This document shows positions 58,101 through 64,000 of a stretch of 64,000 nucleotides of DNA, in pieces. A program made the translations under genes and the position numbers. Positions within the stretch are counted from its first letter, which is position 1. Every line of letters begins with the position of its first letter. The notes under the pieces were generated by a model. It saw only the letters and a list, made by a program, of their open reading frames with translations. It did no database searches and was not told where the DNA came from. Location: NCBI RefSeq assembly GCF_032854445.1, contig NC_088306.1:9882193-9946192 (forward strand), in the 5' to 3' direction. Source of the stretch: Liolophura sinensis (Eukaryota > Mollusca > Polyplacophora > Chitonida > Chitonidae).

Positions 58101-61100
58101 TACTTAGACCGAAAACCAGCAAAATTTTAAACAGGCAGCCAACAAAATCCATATTGTGGAGAACAGTCCATTCCACATCACATTCAAGCACGCAAAATAA
58201 GAGATGGCAAACAGGGCTGCCTGTCTGAGTTTTTCCTCAGTTTTGGACTAGGAATGCTTGATAGGATCGTAAACCAAGCGACTGAGTTCCATTAAAATGC
58301 GCTATCCTTGGCTAAAGATTGCTAATTAAGAAAGTGTAAGGTAGGAAATAATACAGAGATTCTAAGTGCTGACAGGAAAATAGCCAGCATTTTGGTAAGG
58401 GGTTTCTGCTAGACATTGCAAAACTCATCTTTACTAATAAGAAACTGATCCGGCAAAAAATCTAAATCATCATTTGTCGATCTAGAACCACATAACAATG
58501 AACAATTTTTAAAGAAATAGGCTGTGAATAATAGGCATACTCGCACTTGAACTAGTATTTCCTTTGATCACAGTCGTTTTCTAATCTTTCTTTGCCAGAA
58601 TCCAAATATGTTCCCGAAATTTTGATTTACAGGAATATTTGGGGAATCATATTCTCTGATTAGCATCAAAAGCATGGGCGAGAATCAGTACTTAAGAAGA
58701 TCAAAATGTTTCCAAACATTCACACTCATAAAACATTGGCTTACCTAAACTTTTCTGCCCTGGGTTCTTGGCATAATTGAAAGTAAACTGGTAGAAATCT
58801 TTGAAACGAACAGCATCCCGAATTTCCTGCTCCAGAGATGGACACTTATTCCTTAATTTATCAACACTGTCACACCTAGAAAAATAGATATTCCCGAGCA
58901 TAAGTCATGGGCTATTTATGTAGGTCATCATCGCAACAGTGGCTGTTGTTATCCCTTGTCAAGTGAAAACGATGTTATGAAAGTATCATTAACATAGGAA
59001 AACCCATTTTGATTTATTTATTTATTTGATTGGTGTTTTACGACATACTCAAGAATACTTCACTTATATGACGATGACCAGCATTATGGTGGGGGGAAAA
59101 CAGAGAAGAGCCCGAATGAAACCCACGACCAACCGTGGGTTGCTGACAGACTTTTTCCACATATAGCCGGACAGGAAAGTCATTTTGATGCACAATGGAT
59201 ACATGTATTAAATCAATACCTACCCCAATTCCATCATTCCCTGCACAAATTCTTCTCTCGTGAATTCACATTGTGTGGCTGCTTTGAACTTCCAAGCAAT
59301 TATGAGCACTGTTCTGGAGTCAGGGCTTAGGCTGAGATCTTCCAAGAACCGAGCAACCCCCTCAGCTGTTATTTTATCTTCTTCATGAGCATCTGATTCC
59401 AAAACAAAAAAAAAACAAGAAATGAAGATAGCTATCAGTTCACACTAGTAGCATAAACAATTTGAAATGACAATATTTTGACAAAATATTGCCACAGTCA
59501 CTATCTAATCTGTTCAACGTTAACGTTAACATAAATGGGAGGAGGAGAAAGACATGAAGAAACGCTTAATAATAGCGTAACTGCTAGTTATGCACAACAC
59601 CGTTTCTAATCATTTTGTACCCAAACCAATTCATCCAAACTCAGTTCATCACCTAAGTCCCTTTATTACCAAGATACTTATGGTGCAGTTTCGTTACCCA
59701 ATTTTCAAACAGGAAATATTTCAGTAATACATCACTCCAGACAGTAAGTAAAATATGTATGTAATAAATAGCTTGAACAAAGATGAATCAATAGACTTTA
59801 TACTTGTGAGATCTATCTACTGTAAGGCATAAACGTACACTGCAAGTCTGTAAATCTTACAGACATTGTTTGTGTTAAAGAGATTGATACAAGCTTCCCA
59901 TGAACATACTGGGTGAAGTTTTCTTTAAAATATTAATGATCTCAATGCGTTATTTAATTATTTTTTTTTATTGAGTTGGAAAATATGTTGAAAAAGTCTA
60001 CATGCACCAATAAAGTTTTGCACAAATGTATGTTTTTTGATCAAACAAATGTCATACATTTAACATCAGATGAGTCTGGTAGGTTTACGATTAATTTACT
60101 GGGGGTGAAATCAATTATAATACATGGTCAAGAAGACATGATGACACAAGCTCAATCTACACAGCTATAAGGTCAAATTTTTAGGGATAACTCAAATGCT
60201 GGCTGACACCAGGAGTCGCAGAACAAAACACTAAAAACACACCACAATTGTCCAGTTGAGAGATGAATTAAAATAACCATTTACTATCACACTTTGATGT
60301 ATACATCAACTTTTGTTCTGACATTTGGATTCTGTCAACACTTCATCAGCTGCTTCATCTACAACCAGGACAAGTACGCTATTACAGCACATGGGCCATC
60401 CTAGTTCCAGGCCTTCACAATTTTGAGTATCAGGATGGGAACACACACTGGCACAAGGATGCTGAACACCCTTGTGGGGAATTCAACTAGTAGAGGAAAT
60501 AAATATGGCAGACTCATGGGGATCTCGTGACAGCACACAAAAATAAACTCAGCATGAATTGCCAGGGTTCCAGGGCTAGATCGATAATGACCTGTGTATG
60601 AAACGCCTTAGTAGTAAATGGTTTGGATATGAAATGACCTGATTCTGTAAGACGGCCAGGAAGTGGGGGATGTCGTGATTGTCCTAATGTGGGCAGAAGT
60701 GAACGGGCCACCACCCACCGCATGTTAAAGCATAGGAAAAAGGCCTGTGTTAGCTACAACGTCATTGACCAGTAAGCCCTGGTTGTACCCATGAACATCA
60801 CATAAGCTGGATAGATATACTCAGGGTGAAAATTATTCAAAACCAACAAATACACTATTGCTGACAATGACTCAAAAGTGGGCATTTTCCTATGCTATAA
60901 CATTACGAGAACACTTTACTTCACCCATGCAGTCTTATACAAAGGAGATCATGTGGTGTCTGGCTTCCATGCTATCTCACAGAATACATACAATATGAGT
61001 ATTTGCTTTGTTAGATCAGGAAATTGGGCCTAATACTGTCAGAACCGACATGAACTAACAAACCATATAGCAACATAGGGCTTGCTATAATATAACAATA

Positions 61101-61648
61101 ACAAATCCTTCATGTATTAAGACAGCTGTAATAAACTACCCTCATGTTACCTTGAAGGAGAATTCGTATCATTCAATTCAGGAGAGTAAAATCATTACAA
61201 AATACGATTAAGCAATCAGCTGATTGTGGTTAGTGTTGTGTTGTTGTTGTTGTTTCGGGTGTAACTAATGACGAAGACAACAACAATGCGCTGTGACATA
61301 CTGTCAGTCAGGTACAATCATACCTCTATATCGATGATATAATAAATCTAGCTTCTTTCTGTCCGTCACTGCTTTGGGTTCACAGAAATATCTCTCTGGA
61401 TTTTGGAAAAAGTTGTCCACTGCGACATCAAGTGTCCATTCGTGTGAGTTCAAGCAGTTGATCGCAGTTTTTTCTCCCGTCTGAGTGAATGCAATAAATT
61501 GCCTCACTTTGTCTTTCTGAGAAGACTTCAGCTTATGCTGTGGCAGAAATGACATTTTATTAGACATTGTCCAGTCGGAACACGAAAGAACAGAAATGAG
61601 GAAAAACCAAGTGGAAATGAGAAACAGTGCAACACATCAACTCACCAT
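55165..61648 (-). CDS. DCUN1D1: DCN1-like protein 1, cullin neddylation co-E3 (7 exons, 258 aa)
   Basis: Coding exons on the minus strand: 61648-61646, 61537-61324, 59392-59224, 58875-58745, 57512-57430, 56474-56378, 55244-55165; phases fit and give 258 aa (human DCUN1D1 has 259). Exon 1 codes only Met. Residues 2-45 ([14 protein letters not shown]...) form the UBA-like domain. The PONY/DCUN1 domain covers about 60-245, with [66 protein letters not shown]. The protein binds the acetylated N-terminus of the NEDD8 E2 (UBE2M) and the cullin WHB domain, and speeds cullin neddylation; the conserved D...AW...D patch that contacts cullin is present. DCUN1D1 and DCUN1D2 are vertebrate duplicates, so the symbol stands for the shared ancestor. 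Intron 5 contains a 274-bp tandem duplication. The gene starts 299 bp from MCM7. Confidence 0.94.
55307..55563 (-). repeat. SINE family A, full length, perfect 12-bp target site duplication
   Basis: A poly-T tail, not (TTTA)n, is followed by GGATTGGTGTTTTTACTCAA, the body and the head ending GCTAACCAACTGAG. ACCTCACATGGA occurs at 55295-55306 and 55564-55575. It sits in the last intron of DCUN1D1, 63 bp upstream of its last coding exon. Confidence 0.93.
56714..57266 (+). repeat. 274-279 bp tandem duplication with G-rich core, in DCUN1D1 intron 5
   Basis: Two copies (56714-56987 and 56988-57266) differ by few bases and by the length of the G run. Each copy has a GGGGGAGGGGAGGGGAGGGG-like stretch (56891-56913, 57175-57203), able to form a G-quadruplex on the + strand, which is the template strand for DCUN1D1. 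Confidence 0.92.
57389..57417 (+). repeat. (AAAT)n microsatellite
   Basis: About seven AAAT units lie next to DCUN1D1 exon 5; possibly the last trace of a SINE family A tail. Confidence 0.7.
57850..58740. other. DCUN1D1 intron 4, nothing recognised
   Basis: Intron 4 runs 58744-57513. It contains only short open frames without homology. Confidence 0.4.
59010..59178 (-). repeat. SINE family A, 5'-truncated
   Basis: TTTGATTGGTGTTTTACGAC through ATAGCCGGACAGGAAAGTC; lies in DCUN1D1 intron 3, 46 bp from exon 3. Confidence 0.85.
59410..61300. other. DCUN1D1 intron 2, nothing recognised
   Basis: Intron 2 runs 61323-59393. Short open frames only; no repeat or exon recognised. Confidence 0.4.
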
Positions 61649-61947
61649 TTCCTTCCAACTTTCCTTCATAATAAACCTACAGTAAAGAGCGCATGCGCAG
61701 TGATATTTCTAAAAAAAAATGCAATCAAATTAATTCCAATCCTCAAATTCCGTCACAAATCATATTATTATTCCTTTGATTTATAGTAGATTCAGTTTTT
61801 TGAATAAAAATAATTTTTTTCAAGGCCTAACACGTGCCTGTCACGTGACGTAAATTTCGCGCCATATTCGACAAGCTTTGTTGGTGCGGGAAAGCAAGGA
61901 GATTGTTACAATTGGAGAGGTCCTGCGAACTGTGAGGAAATACAACC
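61649..61947. promoter_or_regulatory. Bidirectional promoter of DCUN1D1 (-) and MCM7 (+)
   Basis: The start codons are 299 bp apart and divergent. The interval holds a palindromic NRF1 site (GCGCATGCGC, 61689-61698) on the DCUN1D1 side. Toward MCM7 it has two E-boxes (CACGTG at 61831-61836 and 61842-61847, the latter in TCACGTGA) and an E2F site (TTTCGCGCC, 61855-61863), then MCM7's 5' UTR. No TATA box is evident. E2F and E-box control of MCM genes is well known; the site calls here are from sequence only. Confidence 0.75.
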
Positions 61948-63501
61948 ATGCCTCCCAGAGATTACGCCGCAGATAATGGTAAATATTTGCGAAATGTAAA
62001 TAACATTTAATGTCTCATTTATTTGGTGCAGTTTTCAGATACAGTATGGTATCGTATGAGTAGTTGAAAGTTACTTGTCACAGATGCCGATGGTAGCAAT
62101 TTAAATGGCCTCAACCGTATGAGGCTGTCCGGTCTGTTGTGTGATGATTGGTATCAGATCGTGTGGTGGAAAGGTTATTTAGACCTCCAGACCTAGGCAC
62201 AGTAAAACTTCTGAGATAAGACAGCTCATATCTTTTTAGAAGAACCCCTCAATTTTCTTTTAACATTTTCACACTCACAGGTAGCCGCAACTACTCCAAT
62301 GGTTAGGCCTACTTAACTAACGTGTGTACCATCGTCGCAAATTCTGCCCGGTTCAAATCCCGATGTTCGCCCCCGTCCTCTTTTTTAGGCATCGAGGCAG
62401 TTGCGGCTAACTCACAGGATGCTGTGCACTCAGTTTCGGGTTCGCACGTTTCAGGGCTATGTAGAAAACGCATTTTGACTGTTGTAAAGACCAACCTAAG
62501 TTTGTGCTTTTGTTATTGAATGAACCTTTTCTCAGATGTTCATTGTGAAAAGCTGACTTTCAATGAATTGACATCACTTTACCACATGATAGCAGTCTCA
62601 ACTTTGAAATTCCCATTCAGCCTACCTCATTCTTCAAATTCCCATTCTACCTAAGATGTAAAGCACTTTTTGGTGTCCATATAAGAACAAGAAGCTTTCT
62701 TTTGCGCGATTTCAATGCAGAGAAAAAACCCACTCTCAACCTGGCATGTTTGCGTTTTCTTTTTTCTGAATATTTTCACTCCTTTATTTTCCGTCCCAGA
62801 CTCAATTACTGCAATGGAGTTCTAGGCAAAGTACCAGACACTTTATACGCAGAATAGGAACAAAATATCCTAGGAAAGTCACGCTAGATCTTGTTCGTGT
62901 TGTAACACTTGTACATGTGCTTGCTCATGCTATATGGTCAGTGACAGCCGTGCATGATGGTTGGTTAAAAATGTATTCTCTACATGGGGCCTCCGTGGCT
63001 CAGTTGGTTAGTGCACTAGCGCAGAGTAATGACCCAGGAGTCTCTCGCTAATGCTGTCGCTGTGAGTTCAAGTCCATCTCATGCTGGCTTCCTCTCCGGC
63101 CGTACGTGGGAAGGTCTGCAGCAACCTGTGGATGGTCGTGGGTTTCCCGCTGGTTATGCCCGTTTTCCACCCACCATAATGCTGGTCGCCATCGTATAAG
63201 TAAAATATTCCTGAGTACGGCATAAAACACCAATCAAATAAATGAAAATATTGTCTACATAGTTGTCTCCTGTAGCTGTCTCTCGGTGGGTTACCCCGTC
63301 TTCTTTCGGCATGAATACATGCACAAAAGGTTGCAGTTGACGAAGTTCATGCGAATGACAGATCAGATCTGCAAAATTTTGAAAAATCCGTGGAAGCTTA
63401 GTACTTCAGGAAAACCGCTGATTTTTTCAAGAGTGTGTCTTAAAAGGAGCCATATCTTTTTCCAACTGCTCATGCACCAGTAACCCGTTTTGTGTATGTA
63501 A

Positions 63502-63544
<43 letters not shown>

Positions 63545-64000
63545 TTTTGGCATGTACTAACATTTTTGCACAACTACAGGTTATGTGAGTAGTTCATATT
63601 AAACAAAGGAGCCTGAATGAACATGGTCTTAGGTAATTATTTGTAGGTCTTCTCAAACTTAGATAAGGTAACATGTTACATTTGTTACATTTTTGTCGGA
63701 AAGATATTACCACATACATTTTTGACTCCTGCATGATGACATGCTGTGGATCCTCTAGCTAAGTTTTGGGTAACAGGCAAACATACTCATCCATTATCCA
63801 TTCTCTCATTGGCCAGCCTGGAGCCCTTTTAAGGCAAACATTTTTTCAAGTGAAATGAATTTCTCAAATAAGTCCTGAGAACCATCTTATAATTCGTTCA
63901 TGGATGTAGGGATAATTTTTAAACCAAATTATTTGATGGGCAAAATGTATTTTGCTTGCAGATAAAATCAAAACCTTTTTGAAAGAATATTATGAAGATG
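61948..64000 (+). CDS. MCM7: DNA replication licensing factor MCM7, first two exons (partial at right edge)
   Basis: Exon 1 (61948-61978) encodes MPPRDYAADN and ends AATG|GTAAAT in phase 1. Exon 2 starts at 63962 after TTGCTTGCAG and runs off the window: DKIKTFLKEYYED. The 23 residues match the N-terminus of MCM7 (human [20 protein letters not shown]; frog MAPRDY). MCM7 is a subunit of the nuclear MCM2-7 helicase that unwinds origins in S phase. The E2F and E-box sites upstream fit cell-cycle control. Intron 1 (61979-63961) holds a SINE and a 37-T run. The catalytic AAA+ part is outside the window. Confidence 0.88.
62290..62375 (+). repeat. tRNA-like sequence, possible SINE head
   Basis: ACTCCAATGGTTAGGCC resembles an A box and CCCGGTTCAAATCCCG a B box, ~60 bp apart. 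No paired acceptor ends were found, so it is not called as a tRNA. Confidence 0.3.
62986..63249 (+). repeat. SINE family A, full length with ~11-bp target site duplication
   Basis: The CCTCCGTGGCTCAGTTGG head through the GTACGGCATAAAACACCAAT tail. The flanks ATTCTCTACAT (62975-62985) and ATTGTCTACAT (63250-63260) differ at one base. It lies in MCM7 intron 1. Confidence 0.9.
63505..63541 (+). repeat. 37-base poly-T run
   Basis: An uninterrupted T run in MCM7 intron 1, with no recognisable element attached. Confidence 0.9.

Noticed and set aside
61304-61567. Start of DCUN1D1 at [16 protein letters not shown]
   Set aside because: The extra ten residues lie in what looks like a 108-base intron between ATG|GTGAGT and CCACAG|CATAAG. 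The spliced form matches the family's N-terminus exactly. It stays possible as a retained-intron form.

Overview
This is eukaryotic, intron-rich DNA from a marine invertebrate, most likely a mollusc or another lophotrochozoan. The clues are spliced animal genes with close vertebrate counterparts, very dense tRNA-derived SINEs of a type common in mollusc genomes (tails of AAAT units after a TTGAGTACGGCGTAAAAC-like end, and a second family ending in GTTAAACCCCAAGCACTCACT), and large minisatellite arrays. No bacterial operon, CRISPR array or virus-like element is recognised. The species call is inference.

Genes, left to right. (1) The last exon of a gamma-glutamyltransferase family gene, + strand, 492-638; the rest lies left of the window. 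(2) A complete six-exon ADP-ribosylglycohydrolase-fold protein of the crystallin J1 type, + strand, 12195-21331, 397 aa, with one GC-AG intron. (3) A complete five-exon SLC16-like monocarboxylate transporter, + strand, 33381-43666, 556 aa. (4) A complete seven-exon DCUN1D1 (cullin neddylation co-E3), - strand, 61648-55165, 258 aa; its first coding exon holds only the start codon. (5) The first two exons of MCM7, + strand, from 61948, cut by the right edge. Genes 4 and 5 are head to head with 299 bp between start codons, and share a promoter with an NRF1 site, two E-boxes and an E2F site. All splice phases were checked by hand and are consistent.

Between and inside the genes, about a fifth of the window is tandem repeat: a ~20-22 bp array in intron 1 and a 44 bp array in intron 3 of the J1 gene; an intergenic 57 bp array (25.1-28.3 kb); a 50 bp array in intron 2 of the transporter that is a tandem copy of the end of exon 2 together with its splice donor; a 46 bp array in transporter intron 4; a 46 bp array (45.3-48.0 kb) carrying a kappaB-like site in every unit; and smaller arrays near 50.5 and 53.1 kb. 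Interspersed repeats include at least 18 copies or fragments of SINE family A, five of family B, one each of two further SINE-like types, a dead Tc1/mariner-type element with ~220 bp inverted repeats, a LINE ORF2 tail and several small foldback (MITE-like) elements.

The most unusual structure is the transporter intron-2 array, which multiplies a real exon-intron boundary more than forty times. The long open frames in the 57 bp and 44 bp arrays are judged to be repeat artefacts, not genes.
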